Shown here: in pieces, positions 17,893 through 28,147 of the stretch
Layout of the letters: each line of letters starts with the position of its first letter
Numbering within the stretch: the stretch's first letter is position 1
Assembly (NCBI RefSeq): GCF_030068605.1
Contig: NZ_JASJOU010000019.1
Location: 142,408 to 206,407, forward strand
Reading direction: 5' to 3'
From: Xanthocytophaga agilis
GTDB taxonomy: Bacteria > Bacteroidota > Bacteroidia > Cytophagales > 172606-1
DNA: 64,000 nt
Notes under the pieces: model-generated
What the model saw: only the letters and a program-made list of their open reading frames with translations
Told to the model about the DNA's origin: nothing
Database searches by the model: none
Made by a program: the position numbers and the translations under genes

Positions 17893-19752
17893 TTATTTAT
17901 CAAGCACAGGCTTTTCAACCGTTTTAAGAACAGTTTGAGCCACATCGTTTTGTTGTTCAAAGATTACCACTTCATTTTTACCTTTGGTAAGCCAGCAGCC
18001 TGGTACATACAAAGTCTGCTGAGGACCAGCATTCCAGTAACGTCCCAGGTGGTGTCCATTGATAAACACAATCCCTTTTCCCCAACTACCCATATCCAGG
18101 AATGTATCCCCTATCTTGTCCAGTTCGAAAGTTCCTGTATAGAAGGTAGGCTTACCTGTTGTATTTTTGGGTGGATATCTTTGCAGATCAGGCACCGATA
18201 TAAGTGGCAGGGAATACATCTGCCAGTTGCCAGTAATTTCAAAGTCATTGATTAGCACAGGCGAGATAATGCCTTTGGTGTTATTAGGGATCTCTGCGCC
18301 ATAGTTGATACGTCCCATATTTTCCACCAGTATCTCCAATGTGCCATTAAACGGAATAGTTACAGGCAGATCATATTTTTTATCCACTCTGTTTAACTCC
18401 CCTACTTTCTTACCGTTTACATATACAAGTGCATAGTCACGCAATCCATTCAAATGTAGTGTCCCTGATAGTGGCTGAGTAAATCTCTTACTATACAACA
18501 CATACCCATATCCCTGATTTAAAGCCTCAAATGTCAGTGGAGAATCATTGGATACAGGCTTTATGTCTTTCTTCAGATCAGCCAAATCCACAGTCCGGGA
18601 AAGAGGAATGTCAGGAATAGTGATAACAGAAATTTGTGCAGGAATGGCAGGTACAGGATACTTTACGTATTTTTTCATCAACTCCCGCAATGCCATATAC
18701 TTTGGTGTGGCCCATCCTGATTCACTTACGGGTGCATCATAGTCATAACTGGTTATATCAGGCTGAATGTCATGTTCTTCATTGTAGTTGGCCCCAGAAG
18801 TAAATCCAAAGTTGGTCCCGCCATGTGCCATATAGAAGTTAAAATGAACTCCATTTTGCAGGTACTTCTCCGTTTGTTTGACTATCTCATCAGTCCCAAT
18901 ACGAACAAATGGTTCAGCCCAGTGATCCAGCCAGCCTGGATAAAATTCGGCTACCATATAAGGTCCTTTACCATCATGGTATTTGTCTACAGCCTTTTTC
19001 AGGTTGTCTATATTTCCTTCTCCATTTGCGGTAGGTAATACACCACTGATGACCCCACCTTCAAACAACCAGCTTCCGTCTGACGTAAAAAACGGACCAG
19101 TAAACCCTGCACCAGTAAGCATCTGCTGAATAGTCTGGTTGTAGGCACGATGTTGTTCTATAGGAATATCCTGGCGTTGTGACACATACGAACCAAACTC
19201 GTTCTCGACCTGTACCATAATGATAGGCCCACCTTTGCTTACCTGAAGCGATGAAACCTGTTCAGCCAGCTTGGTGATATATACTTTACAAGAATCCAGG
19301 AAAGGTTTATTGTTAGTCCGGATTACCAGATCCTTGTTCTTTTGTAACCACCACGGATAGCCTCCAAATTCCCATTCTGCACAGGCATAAGGCCCTGGCC
19401 TCAGAATCACATACAATCCTTCTTCTTTTGCCAGCTTAATAAACTCTGCCAGGTTGCGGTTTTCTGATGTAAAATCCCACACACCAGGAGCTGTGTTATG
19501 GTAATTCCAGAACACATAGGTTGCTACAGTGTTTAGCCCCATAGCCTTCAGCATCTGAAGCCGATGGCGCCAGTAAGGCTTGGGAATGCGTGCATAATGC
19601 ATTTCACCAGAATGAATCTGAACAGGCTTTCCCTTATCCAGAAACTGGCCGTTTTTAATTTCGAAAGTTTGCTTTTGGGCATAAATCGGTTTTATCCCCA
19701 AAAGCAAAGCAGGTAACAGAACAGAAGTAATGATTTTGGAAATAGGCTGCAT
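17893..19752 (-). CDS. Beta-galactosidase, GH35
   Basis: A 619-residue secreted enzyme; the start is the ATG at 19752, which gives a proper signal peptide (MQPISKIITSVLLPALLLG to IYAQ). The GH35 signature is complete: IHSGEMHYARIPKPYW near 46-61, ILRPGPYACAEWEFGGYPWW near 116-135, VQVENEFGSY with the acid/base Glu185, and VAEFYPGWLDHW with the nucleophile Glu269. C-terminal beta-sandwich domains (about 400-610) are typical of the family. It removes terminal beta-linked galactose. Followed by the hydrolase gene and then the fucosidase; a terminator after susD separates this group from the importer genes. In combination with GH29 it fits removal of Fuc-Gal type ends. Confidence 0.95.
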   Translation of the reverse strand: MQPISKIITSVLLPALLLGIKPIYAQKQTFEIKNGQFLDKGKPVQIHSGEMHYARIPKPYWRHRLQMLKAMGLNTVATYVFWNYHNTAPGVWDFTSENRNLAEFIKLAKEEGLYVILRPGPYACAEWEFGGYPWWLQKNKDLVIRTNNKPFLDSCKVYITKLAEQVSSLQVSKGGPIIMVQVENEFGSYVSQRQDIPIEQHRAYNQTIQQMLTGAGFTGPFFTSDGSWLFEGGVISGVLPTANGEGNIDNLKKAVDKYHDGKGPYMVAEFYPGWLDHWAEPFVRIGTDEIVKQTEKYLQNGVHFNFYMAHGGTNFGFTSGANYNEEHDIQPDITSYDYDAPVSESGWATPKYMALRELMKKYVKYPVPAIPAQISVITIPDIPLSRTVDLADLKKDIKPVSNDSPLTFEALNQGYGYVLYSKRFTQPLSGTLHLNGLRDYALVYVNGKKVGELNRVDKKYDLPVTIPFNGTLEILVENMGRINYGAEIPNNTKGIISPVLINDFEITGNWQMYSLPLISVPDLQRYPPKNTTGKPTFYTGTFELDKIGDTFLDMGSWGKGIVFINGHHLGRYWNAGPQQTLYVPGCWLTKGKNEVVIFEQQNDVAQTVLKTVEKPVLDK

Positions 19753-19909
19753 CGAAATAAGAAGAGACAATGCGCAGTTGAAAACAGATGAATACTGCTG
19801 CGTACGATATAAGAAGAACCTTTCAATACAGGCAATAAATCAGGGTTACTCTCCCGATTATATATAAAGTGACACTCTATCTTTAAAATGTAAAACTATA
19901 TAAGGTAGA

Positions 19910-19944
19910 GATTAAAAGACCCCTTACTGAATAGTAAGGGGTCT
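19910..19944 (-). terminator. Strong terminator after susD
   Basis: A perfect 12-bp stem (19917-19928 with 19933-19944, AGACCCCTTACT/AGTAAGGGGTCT) with a 4-base loop is followed on the minus strand by TTTTAATC. It lies about 80 bases after the SusD stop and isolates the SusCD genes from the GH35 gene. Confidence 0.85.
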
Positions 19945-20025
19945 TCGATCTAATCCCCTAGGCATTTGTTATGAACACCCAAATACCTGATAAAAAATTA
20001 ATTTTCATGCAATAAGAATACAAAC

Positions 20026-21648
20026 TTAGTCTACATCCCAGAAGATTTTTGTTGTACGGGTGTCTTTAGCCTGTACATCTTTATAGTTAGTATTATAAGT
20101 TGTTTCTGTAGAAGGATATACCAACCGTGTTGGAGGTGTAGTATAATTCGCCAACGTAGCAGTTGGGAATGTCAACTGAGGATAGTTTGTTCTACGATAC
20201 TCAGCCCAAGCCTCCTTAGATTGCAAAAATCCTAAGTGTAACCATTTCTGATTCCAGATTTTAGCCAGCTTCTCAGTATCATCACCAGTATACGCAGCAG
20301 TAGATGTTGTTGCAAAAGTAGTAATTTCGCTATCTGCAGGTTTTGCTAACACTGTCAAACCTGTTGTGTTCAGACTATTCAGATAATAGTAGAATGTAAC
20401 AGATTGTTTTAATGCAGTTTCATATGCAGTTTTGGCATCTGCAGTGCTTCCCCAACGCTGATAAGCCTCTGCTTTCAGGAAATTAACTTCTGAAGCTGTG
20501 ATAACAATACCAGGTAATCCTGGATTTTGTAAGAAGGTAGCAGAATCCAGAATAGAATATTTCTGAAAGTTGTTTTCCTGTTCTGAAGCCGTAAATGTGA
20601 TTGGCATTGCAGCATATTCTTTATTAGGAGTGAATACCTTACCACTAGTTACACCAAATTTGTCAAACATTACAGGAATACGAGGATCATCTGCTGGTTT
20701 CATCAATGTGTTCAGCATATAATCTGGCGCGTAATAGCTTGGTAATTCTGTTAAGGCAGAGTTAAGGTTGGCAGTATATGTCGTCAACGGCTTTAACAGG
20801 ATATCAGTAGTACCAGGAGCATAATTTGCTGCATTACCACCATCTACCAGTGGATATGTATCGCCATTATTCAGCATTTCCAGGACAGCAGTTCTTGCTG
20901 TTGCTTCATCTTTCTTCGAAATACGCATCAGTAACCGCAAACGAATAGAGTTTGCGTAACGTTGCCACTTGGTAAGGCTACCACTAAGTAGAATATCTGC
21001 CTTTGTAAAAGATGCATTGGAAGACGCATCACCAAAGAAAGCAGCGGATTCTTTCAAACCAGCCAGAATGATATTATACAATTCAACCTGATCATCAAAT
21101 TTTGGATTAGCTATTACGCTGGATGATTCAAGGCTTCCTGCTTCACTGAAAGGAATATCACCCCACAAATCAATCATTTGAGATGCCTGATCATACAATA
21201 CGATTCGTGCAGCCTGCATAAAAATCTCCTGATTAGCCTTCTCTTCTGCTGCCAGAGAATTGTATACATTCTCCATGGAACGGTACAAAGCAATTACACC
21301 ACTACCATTGCTATTAGGTACATAGAAATTAGACCAATATTGTCCTATGTAACTATCATTGTGCTGGTACATAGCCGTACTGTTTGAAAAAAAGGCAGTC
21401 TGGCTGTAGACAGCAGGATGTTGTAACAAAAATGTACGAACATTCCAATAAGAAGGTCTAACCCGGTCATTATCCAGGATTCCCGTTAATAATCCAGGTA
21501 AATTTGCACTACTGGATTGTTCCGGGTTATTGAATTTTTCTTCCAGTTGATTTTCACACCCACAAAACACGAGCATGAGAGAACAGAAGAGGCTTGATGT
21601 TATAAAAAACTTTTTTGTCATGTCTTTTTTTCTTAATAGGTTCTTCAT
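20026..21648 (-). CDS. SusD/RagB-family outer-membrane lipoprotein (SusD-like 2)
   Basis: Starting at the ATG at 21648, one base after the SusC stop (TAACATG), the product is 540 residues. MTKK at 21621 is an alternative start. The signal ends LMLVFCGCENQ with a lipobox Cys. The sequence matches the SusD-like group that has NVRTFLLQHPAVYSQ near the N-terminus, TPR helices (ILYDQASQMIDLWGDIPFSEA, KWQRYANSIRLRLLMRISKK) and the C-terminal VNFLKAEAYQRWG helix. It is the surface glycan-binding partner of the adjacent SusC and probably selects the oligosaccharide to be imported. Confidence 0.93.
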   Translation of the reverse strand: MKNLLRKKDMTKKFFITSSLFCSLMLVFCGCENQLEEKFNNPEQSSSANLPGLLTGILDNDRVRPSYWNVRTFLLQHPAVYSQTAFFSNSTAMYQHNDSYIGQYWSNFYVPNSNGSGVIALYRSMENVYNSLAAEEKANQEIFMQAARIVLYDQASQMIDLWGDIPFSEAGSLESSSVIANPKFDDQVELYNIILAGLKESAAFFGDASSNASFTKADILLSGSLTKWQRYANSIRLRLLMRISKKDEATARTAVLEMLNNGDTYPLVDGGNAANYAPGTTDILLKPLTTYTANLNSALTELPSYYAPDYMLNTLMKPADDPRIPVMFDKFGVTSGKVFTPNKEYAAMPITFTASEQENNFQKYSILDSATFLQNPGLPGIVITASEVNFLKAEAYQRWGSTADAKTAYETALKQSVTFYYYLNSLNTTGLTVLAKPADSEITTFATTSTAAYTGDDTEKLAKIWNQKWLHLGFLQSKEAWAEYRRTNYPQLTFPTATLANYTTPPTRLVYPSTETTYNTNYKDVQAKDTRTTKIFWDVD

Positions 21649-21649
21649 G

Positions 21650-24600
21650 TTAGAAAGATGCATTCAATGAAAATCCGAAACTACGTGTAGGAGCAGTAGA
21701 ACCTACATCCACACCTTGTGACCACCACTGATTACCCAGAGGAGCTTCAGGATCGATATTTTCTAATGTTCTCCAGATATAGAACAGGTTACGACCTACC
21801 AATGAAAAACGCAGATTTTTCAGATGAACTCTATCAGATATATGAGAAGGAATTTTATAACTCAAAGTAATTTCACGCATTTTGATGTAACTATTATCAA
21901 AAAGGGCACCTTTTGAGTTCCATGCATCAGCACCCCAGTTATACGTTGTCATATAGTACTCAGCAGCACTGATTACTTTGGTATTTTCTTCTCCTGTATT
22001 CTGATTTACACCTTTCAGCAATACACCATCATCATGAATTTGTCCGTCAGCAGGATCTGTGTAAGTTAAACCACCCCGTGAAGCATCTCTGTATTGAAGT
22101 GTATTCTCATACATACCTGCACCCATAGCATACTTGGTTGGAGTAGAGATCATCTTTCCACCTATACGATAGTCGATAGTAAAGTCAAGGGCAAAGTTTT
22201 TATAGGAGACAGTGTTTGAGAAACCACCAATAGCTTTAGGCATAATATTACCAGCTTTCTCATATTTGGACTTATCAATCACATAAAATCCATCATCTGA
22301 TATCAGGAAGTTACCATTTTCATCTTTTGCACGTTCGTACACATAGATATTTCCTAATGTTTCGCCTGGCGCTGCTACCAATTTTATAGCGTTTTGATCC
22401 GCATTATAAAAATTCACTTCAGACACTCCATTTAATGAAATCACACGAGATTTATTGAATGCATAGTTGATCCGTGTATCCCAACGTACAGCTCTTGATA
22501 CTGGAGTTGCATTAAATGCGATCTCAACCCCACGGCTTCCGATTTCACCAACATTCACAATCTGACTGTTAGCACCATTAGAAGGAGCAGTAGCCAAGTC
22601 CAGAATCTGATCTTTTACTTTGTTAGAATAGTAAGTAAGATCTATACCGAATTTATTATTCAGGAATCTTGTCTCCAGACCTACTTCTGTTTCATATTTC
22701 ATCTCAGGTTTCAGCAACAAGTTTCCGTAAGCAGAATTGGTGATTAGTTTTGGTACAGAACCATTTACAGATTGCAAAGAACTCTGAGTATACAGAATAT
22801 TTGATCCATAAATTTTTGCACCATTACCTACAACACCATAAGAAGCTCTCAATTTACCATAACTAAATGCAGTTGGTAATTGCAATACATCCGTGAAAAC
22901 GAAGCTACCATTGGTTGACCAATAGAAATAACGATTGTTACCAGCAGGCAGTGTTGAATTATACTCCTGACGAGCAGTACCTTCTAAGAATAAGAAGTTT
23001 TTGTAACTGAAGTTAGCAATTCCGATATAGGCATACTTTAGCATTTCTTTGCGTGTTGCTGTAGTATTAAGTATACCATAAGAATTAGCTAAACTAAACC
23101 AGTTTTCAGAAACCAAGCCATTGGTTGTACCGGAATACTGATCTTTATAATGTTCATTACGTCCCTGAAAACCGCCACTTACTGAATAATCCAGATCAGA
23201 TCCTATTTTGTTGGCATATGTTAATAACATATCACCATATAGAACAGCGTATTGTCCTTTAGATGTACCATACATGCCGGTACTACTTGATGATGAATTA
23301 TATGCAGTAGCATATTCATTGTAACGCTTATCTTCTATTCCGATTCCTGTATAATCATTACCAATACGACCTCTGAATTTCAAATGATCAATCACATCCC
23401 AGTTTAATGTAGCACTGGTAATCAAACGATTTTCTGTTTCATCATATTGATTTCTCAATTGATTCCAGAAAAAGTCTAATAAGTTGGTAGCGCGAATATT
23501 ATAAGTAAATGCTTCTGGGCGTCCAGATGTATAAATTCCATATTTGTATCCATCAGAAGTCTGATATCTTTCACGCATTAAACTCATATCTTCTGTCCGG
23601 CTAAAGAATCCAGCAAAAGAACCCAATACCTGACCTAATTGGGCTGCACGATTGTGAGTACGAGTATTAATATAGTTTACAACAATATCTGTACTAACTT
23701 TATTATTCAAATGAACAGTACTGTTCAGGTTAAAAGTAGTTTTCTCCTGCTTGCTACCAGGGTTAGTACTTTTATAATCCAAATGAGTAGCGGACAAACG
23801 ATAACTAATTTTATCAGTCTGATTGGATAAGCCAATGTTGATGTTTGAACTATATCCTTTATCAAATACATCTCTGTAGTTATCAGGACGGGCAGAGTAA
23901 GAACGAACAGAACCATCCCACCAGCTTACTTGCTGGCCTTCCATTTTAGGACCAAATTGTCCGTAAGCTCTGAAATAAGGACGGAAACCAGTAGGAGAGT
24001 TTGAATCAGCAATCCATCCTTCTGCATTAGCACCGGCAGAAAGGTTGGTGGCTCTGTCATATCCTGGTCCGTATATATTTTGGAATTTAGGAAGGAAAGC
24101 AACACGTTCCAGTGTACCTGTATAATTTACATCTACACCCAAACCTTTTCCTTTGGTACCTTTTTTAGTAGTGATCACGATTACACCACTAGATGCGTCT
24201 GAACCATATAATGCAGTTGCACTGGCACCTTTTAGTACTGTTAAGCTTTCAATATCAGCAGGGTTAATATCCAGAATACCATTACCACGTATACGCTGAT
24301 CATCCCAATAATTGTTATTATTGGCACCAACAGAACCATTCTGCTCATCATTCCGAATAATAACACCATCTACTACATAAATTGGTTGCTTATTGTTATT
24401 CAGCGAGTTAATGCCACGAATCTGAACATTTACCGCACTTCCAGAACCACCTGGAGCTGTAGTAATTTTCACACCAGCAGCTTTACCATATAATGCAGAA
24501 GCAAAGTTGGTGTTACCACTTTTTGTGATTTGTTCAGCAGTGACAGTACTTACTGCATATCCTAATGCCTTTTCTTCTTTTTTAATACCCATTGCAGTTA

Positions 24601-25336
24601 CAACTACTTCATTCAATGACATAATGTCTGGAAGCAATGTAACGTCAATAGTAGTTTGATTATTAACAGCTATTTCTTCTGTCACATAACCTACAAAAGA
24701 GAATACCAAAGTACCTGTTCCTTCAGGAATAGTAAGGTTGTATTTTCCTTGTGCATCTGTTACAGTACCATTAGTAGTTCCTTTTAAAGAAACACTTACT
24801 CCAGGTAGTCCCTCTCCCCTATCATCTTTTACTTGTCCTGTTACCTGAAATGCAACAGCAGGTGTACTGATAGAATTAGCAGGGCCTGCTAAAGCTGTAC
24901 TGTTTACCATTGCCATATTAGTCATATTATATGGCAATGTTTCATTCCCATTTGCAGAAGTTTCTGTCTTTACCCGTTCTTTCTTCAGGTAAATAATATA
25001 GGAATGATTATTATTTTTTTCAAAAGTTAATTTAAGAGGAGTTAATAGACTATTTAGTATCTGATCCAGTTCTTTGGATTGCAGTTCTTTGCGATCAACA
25101 GATACAGATTTACCTTTTAGTACTTTGGGATTGTAATCAAAGATAACCCCGTAGTCCTTAGATAGTTCCTTTAATACATCTACCAGATCCTGAGATTGAT
25201 TTTGCTGAGAGAATCGGTGTGTACTTTGTACGGAGGCTAGTGCGATAGGCTGTACTTGCCCAAACATAGGCAGTGCAGACCCAACAAAAAACGACCCGTA
25301 AACAAATGTTCGGAGCCGAAGTAGGTTTTTCCTCAT
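21650..25336 (-). CDS. SusC/RagA-type TonB-linked outer-membrane transporter with STN signalling domain
   Basis: A 1228-residue receptor. After the signal peptide it has an N-terminal secretin/TonB short domain (STN, about residues 45-118: LVDVLKELSKDYGVIFDYNP), which in FecA-type receptors contacts FecR. A CarboxypepD_reg-like domain follows (VTGQVKDDRGEGLPGVSVSL, about 164-240), then the TonB plug (VVVTAMGIKKEEKALGYAVS; VQIRGINSLNNNKQPIYVVDG; VLKGASATALYGSDASSGVI) and a long beta-barrel ending in FGFSLNASF. It imports glycan fragments captured by SusD. The STN domain, together with fecR directly upstream, indicates transcription responding to substrate at the outer membrane. Confidence 0.95.
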   Translation of the reverse strand: MRKNLLRLRTFVYGSFFVGSALPMFGQVQPIALASVQSTHRFSQQNQSQDLVDVLKELSKDYGVIFDYNPKVLKGKSVSVDRKELQSKELDQILNSLLTPLKLTFEKNNNHSYIIYLKKERVKTETSANGNETLPYNMTNMAMVNSTALAGPANSISTPAVAFQVTGQVKDDRGEGLPGVSVSLKGTTNGTVTDAQGKYNLTIPEGTGTLVFSFVGYVTEEIAVNNQTTIDVTLLPDIMSLNEVVVTAMGIKKEEKALGYAVSTVTAEQITKSGNTNFASALYGKAAGVKITTAPGGSGSAVNVQIRGINSLNNNKQPIYVVDGVIIRNDEQNGSVGANNNNYWDDQRIRGNGILDINPADIESLTVLKGASATALYGSDASSGVIVITTKKGTKGKGLGVDVNYTGTLERVAFLPKFQNIYGPGYDRATNLSAGANAEGWIADSNSPTGFRPYFRAYGQFGPKMEGQQVSWWDGSVRSYSARPDNYRDVFDKGYSSNINIGLSNQTDKISYRLSATHLDYKSTNPGSKQEKTTFNLNSTVHLNNKVSTDIVVNYINTRTHNRAAQLGQVLGSFAGFFSRTEDMSLMRERYQTSDGYKYGIYTSGRPEAFTYNIRATNLLDFFWNQLRNQYDETENRLITSATLNWDVIDHLKFRGRIGNDYTGIGIEDKRYNEYATAYNSSSSSTGMYGTSKGQYAVLYGDMLLTYANKIGSDLDYSVSGGFQGRNEHYKDQYSGTTNGLVSENWFSLANSYGILNTTATRKEMLKYAYIGIANFSYKNFLFLEGTARQEYNSTLPAGNNRYFYWSTNGSFVFTDVLQLPTAFSYGKLRASYGVVGNGAKIYGSNILYTQSSLQSVNGSVPKLITNSAYGNLLLKPEMKYETEVGLETRFLNNKFGIDLTYYSNKVKDQILDLATAPSNGANSQIVNVGEIGSRGVEIAFNATPVSRAVRWDTRINYAFNKSRVISLNGVSEVNFYNADQNAIKLVAAPGETLGNIYVYERAKDENGNFLISDDGFYVIDKSKYEKAGNIMPKAIGGFSNTVSYKNFALDFTIDYRIGGKMISTPTKYAMGAGMYENTLQYRDASRGGLTYTDPADGQIHDDGVLLKGVNQNTGEENTKVISAAEYYMTTYNWGADAWNSKGALFDNSYIKMREITLSYKIPSHISDRVHLKNLRFSLVGRNLFYIWRTLENIDPEAPLGNQWWSQGVDVGSTAPTRSFGFSLNASF

Positions 25337-25432
25337 GAAAATTGTAATTTTGGGGTGAATTAAATTAACTGATTCCGGGCTGTCAGCATCATTGTAGTTA
25401 CTGGTACTAACTACATGTGTATGACAGCTTTT

Positions 25433-26392
25433 TTAATGGATCACATAGTGGTTATCTTGTTTGGTTATTTTTGTTTGGTATAATTTTTCAAACTTTTCAA
25501 ATAAAAGATCTACCGAATCGACTGGAACCGACCCTGTAAACAGCTCCTTCTTTACCGTAGTATCCTGAAAATCAACTTCAATCCCGTAACTATCATACAG
25601 TTGATCTGCAATTGACTCAAGTGTTTCATCCTGAAAAAGTAACAGATTTTCTTTCCAGGAAACAGCTACTTTAGGATTGGTAGTCTGAGGCATTAACAAA
25701 GGACGAGTAGTAGAATAACTAACCATTTCTCCTGGTTTCATTACATACGTTGACTCCGTATCTGATACTTTTACTTTACCTTCCTGTAATACCACATTTG
25801 TGATCCCCCTGCGATTACTCACATTAAACTTTGTTCCTAAAACCTCTATCTGAAGATTATCAGGTGTATGAACTATAAATTTTTGATGATTCTTTGTATG
25901 CTTCACTGAAAAATATGCTTCCCCTTCAATCCATACTTCCCGGTTCTCCTCAGGATTCCAATCGGGAGCATAGCGGATCGAAGAGTTTCCATTTAATACA
26001 ACTACAGACTGATCAGGTAACATTATTTCCCTACGATTTCCAAAAGCAGTTTCTTCAATCTGAAGAGGATTTCTGGTATACATCCATATACTTGCCACAG
26101 AAATGATCAGTACTAAAACAGATGCTGCTGCCCAGATCCAGCGATTAGAAGACAATGGGATCACTTTCGCCTCTTCTCCAGCAGCTGTATCTTCCTTTGT
26201 TTTTATAGTCTGCAGAATATTCTGATACATGGTAGTACCTAAACCTGAATATTCTGCTTCTGAAAGACCTGTTAGAAATTCCTGATCCTCTACTGATTGA
26301 TTCCAATATGCTTCCAGTAATTCCTTTTCAGCAACAGTTGCGGTCCCTGCTCTTACCTTTCTTATTAGTTCTGTTAATTGTAATGGTTCCAT
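25433..26392 (-). CDS. FecR-family anti-sigma factor
   Basis: The 319-residue protein has a cytosolic N-terminal anti-sigma part (about 1-75), one TM segment (WIWAAASVLVLIISVASIWM, about 84-103), a FecR domain (about 120-215: REIMLPDQSVVVLNGNSSI, EVLGTKFNVSN, VVLQEGKVKV) and a C-terminal DUF4974-type part (LESIADQLYDSYGIEVDFQD). It would hold the ECF sigma factor inactive until the STN domain of the adjacent SusC signals. It is transcribed away from the sigma gene, which is unusual: most Bacteroidota loci have sigma then fecR in one direction. Confidence 0.93.
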   Translation of the reverse strand: MEPLQLTELIRKVRAGTATVAEKELLEAYWNQSVEDQEFLTGLSEAEYSGLGTTMYQNILQTIKTKEDTAAGEEAKVIPLSSNRWIWAAASVLVLIISVASIWMYTRNPLQIEETAFGNRREIMLPDQSVVVLNGNSSIRYAPDWNPEENREVWIEGEAYFSVKHTKNHQKFIVHTPDNLQIEVLGTKFNVSNRRGITNVVLQEGKVKVSDTESTYVMKPGEMVSYSTTRPLLMPQTTNPKVAVSWKENLLLFQDETLESIADQLYDSYGIEVDFQDTTVKKELFTGSVPVDSVDLLFEKFEKLYQTKITKQDNHYVIH

Positions 26393-26501
26393 CGAATATT
26401 AGGTTATTGTATGTAAGTAGGACAACTTTCAATTTACCCTAAAGCCCAGAGCATAATTTTCTATCTTTTTTTTCAAAAAACAGAAAATAGTTTTTTTTTC
26501 A

Positions 26502-26509
26502 TATATTTG
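26502..26509 (+). promoter_or_regulatory. Candidate -7 promoter element of the sigma gene
   Basis: The octamer TATATTTG matches the Bacteroidota -7 consensus TAnnTTTG and lies 38 bases before the sigma-factor ATG. No clear -33 TTTG was seen, only a T-rich run. Confidence 0.4.
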
Positions 26510-26547
26510 AGCCTAGATTCACAAACAGGTTCACGTTTATTTTGTCT

Positions 26548-27126
26548 ATGAATCAATCCTATAGAGAAGAGGAAGACTGGATTATAGCCCTACAGAATGG
26601 CGACGAAAAAGGATTTGAGCAGATATATCAAAAGTATTGGCCTAAGCTTTTCTCCGCTGCCTACAATCATACCCGTATTCGCGAAACAGCACAGGAAATT
26701 GTGCAGGAAGTATTTGTTAGCCTTTGGGTCAACAGATCAACCATAACTATTCACACAAATCTTCAGGGTTATTTGTTGCGTGCAGTGCGTAACAAGATAT
26801 ATGATCACTTTGATAAGCAAAGTGTACGATCCAAATATGAGTTATTTGTATCCGTGCAGCAACCTAATGCTATCAATTTTACAGAGCAGGAAGTAATCTA
26901 CACTGAACTGGATGAATTAGTACATACAGAAATGAATGTACTTCCGGAAACAACCCGCCAGGTATTTCAACTAAGCCGATTTAATGGATTTACTATTCCT
27001 GAAATAGCTGATGAAATGCAGGTTTCTGTAAAAACAGTCGAATACCATCTTACCAAAGCACTAAAACACCTTCGGTTACGACTCTCAGAATTGTTGTTTC
27101 TGCTTGCAACCTTACTGGTTATTTAG
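26548..27126 (+). CDS. ECF-type RNA polymerase sigma factor
   Basis: The 192-residue protein is counted from the ATG at 26548; a TTG two codons earlier is less likely. Region 2 lies at about residues 23-90 (EKGFEQIYQKYWPKLFSAAY, ETAQEIVQEVFVSLWVNR, LQGYLLRAVRNKIYDHFDK) and region 4 at about 125-180 (LPETTRQVFQLSRFNGF, IPEIADEMQVSVKTVEYHLT). It should direct transcription of the susCD operon, released from FecR when substrate binds. It is divergent from fecR over a 155-base region that must hold both promoters. Its 3' end overlaps the stop of the convergent AraC gene by 8 bases. Confidence 0.95.
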   Translation: MNQSYREEEDWIIALQNGDEKGFEQIYQKYWPKLFSAAYNHTRIRETAQEIVQEVFVSLWVNRSTITIHTNLQGYLLRAVRNKIYDHFDKQSVRSKYELFVSVQQPNAINFTEQEVIYTELDELVHTEMNVLPETTRQVFQLSRFNGFTIPEIADEMQVSVKTVEYHLTKALKHLRLRLSELLFLLATLLVI

Positions 27127-27991
27127 ACAAATACTGTTGTTGGTTATGTGCCTTCTGATAATGCAGTGGGCTTACTCCGGTAATGCGTTTGAAATATTTG
27201 TTAAAATTGGCAAATGTGTTAAAGCCACTTTCAAAACACACTTGCGCTACACTCAACTTTGCTTCTGCCAATAATTTACAAGCGTGTCCTATTCTAAGTT
27301 CTAGTAAAAACTGTGAATAGGTTTTACGGGTTCTGGCTTTAAAGTACCTGCAGAATGCATGGGGGCTAATATGTGCCAAAGCAGCTACTTCCTCCAGAGA
27401 TATTTTTTGTTTAAAATAGGTAGTTGAATACACCAGCACTCTATTCAGACGGTCTGTTTCATCTTCACTTAGTGCCAATGTATATCCTGTTGAAGAGATC
27501 AACTGAAAGTTCTTACAAACAGCTATCCTATATAATACATGCAAAAGAAACAACAATCTTTCACCCTCTTTAGCCTCTGCTAACTGGAATAAATAAGACA
27601 CAAAGGTGTCAGACTCTTTTGTGGTTAATTGTATTCCTCTCCTAGCTTTGAAAAACAATTCTTTCAATAATCGATTTTCGGGTAATTCCAAAAAAGATGT
27701 CCCCCAGAAATCTTCCAGAAAATGGACAACCAGTGCTTTGGCTTGTTCATTCTCCTCTGATCCATTACACAACCAATAGTGAGGTACATTTTTTCCTATT
27801 AGTATACTGTCGCCTGCCTGAAATGACTGAATCTTATCTCCCAGAAAAATCATTCCTCTCCCTTGCTCAATATATACCAGTTCAACTTCCGGATGAAAAT
27901 GCCATCGGTTATAAGTTTGCAACACTACACTGGTTCGAACACTGAAGGAATGGTCAGGTGATAACTGAAGTTTTAATAATAACGGTTTCAT
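27119..27991 (-). CDS. AraC-family regulator with cupin sensor
   Basis: A 290-residue regulator. The N-terminal cupin (about 15-100) shows WHFHPEVELVYIEQGRGMIF and FQAGDSILIGKNVPHYW, the usual AraC ligand domain; the AraC HTH pair occupies about 190-285 (SLEEVAALAHISPHAFCRYF and VAQVCFESGFNTFANFNKYF, with KRITGVSPLHY). It is convergent with the sigma gene and divergent from lutABC, so it may regulate lactate use or the sugar genes on the other side; this is a positional guess. Confidence 0.9.
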   Translation of the reverse strand: MKPLLLKLQLSPDHSFSVRTSVVLQTYNRWHFHPEVELVYIEQGRGMIFLGDKIQSFQAGDSILIGKNVPHYWLCNGSEENEQAKALVVHFLEDFWGTSFLELPENRLLKELFFKARRGIQLTTKESDTFVSYLFQLAEAKEGERLLFLLHVLYRIAVCKNFQLISSTGYTLALSEDETDRLNRVLVYSTTYFKQKISLEEVAALAHISPHAFCRYFKARTRKTYSQFLLELRIGHACKLLAEAKLSVAQVCFESGFNTFANFNKYFKRITGVSPLHYQKAHNQQQYLSK

Positions 27992-28147
27992 AAATAAAAT
28001 GAATTAACTTAATCTCTTCTCAAAACAGATTAAATTATGTCAAAATAGTTGTAAAAATAGCCAATCCAAGCGAACTTTCCTTATAAAAAAAGATGCTATT
28101 TTACAGTATCGTTTTATACTATATTTTAAAACTACACCTGTCTTTTT
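27992..28147. promoter_or_regulatory. Divergent AraC/lutA intergenic region
   Basis: 156 AT-rich bases between the AraC regulator start and lutA must hold both promoters. No exact TAnnTTTG element was picked out; the stretch TATACTATATTTT near 28115 is a possible core. Confidence 0.3.

Noticed and set aside
22000..24600. Repeated similar motifs between the two SusC genes
   Set aside because: They are the expected conserved plug and barrel motifs of the family, not a DNA repeat.
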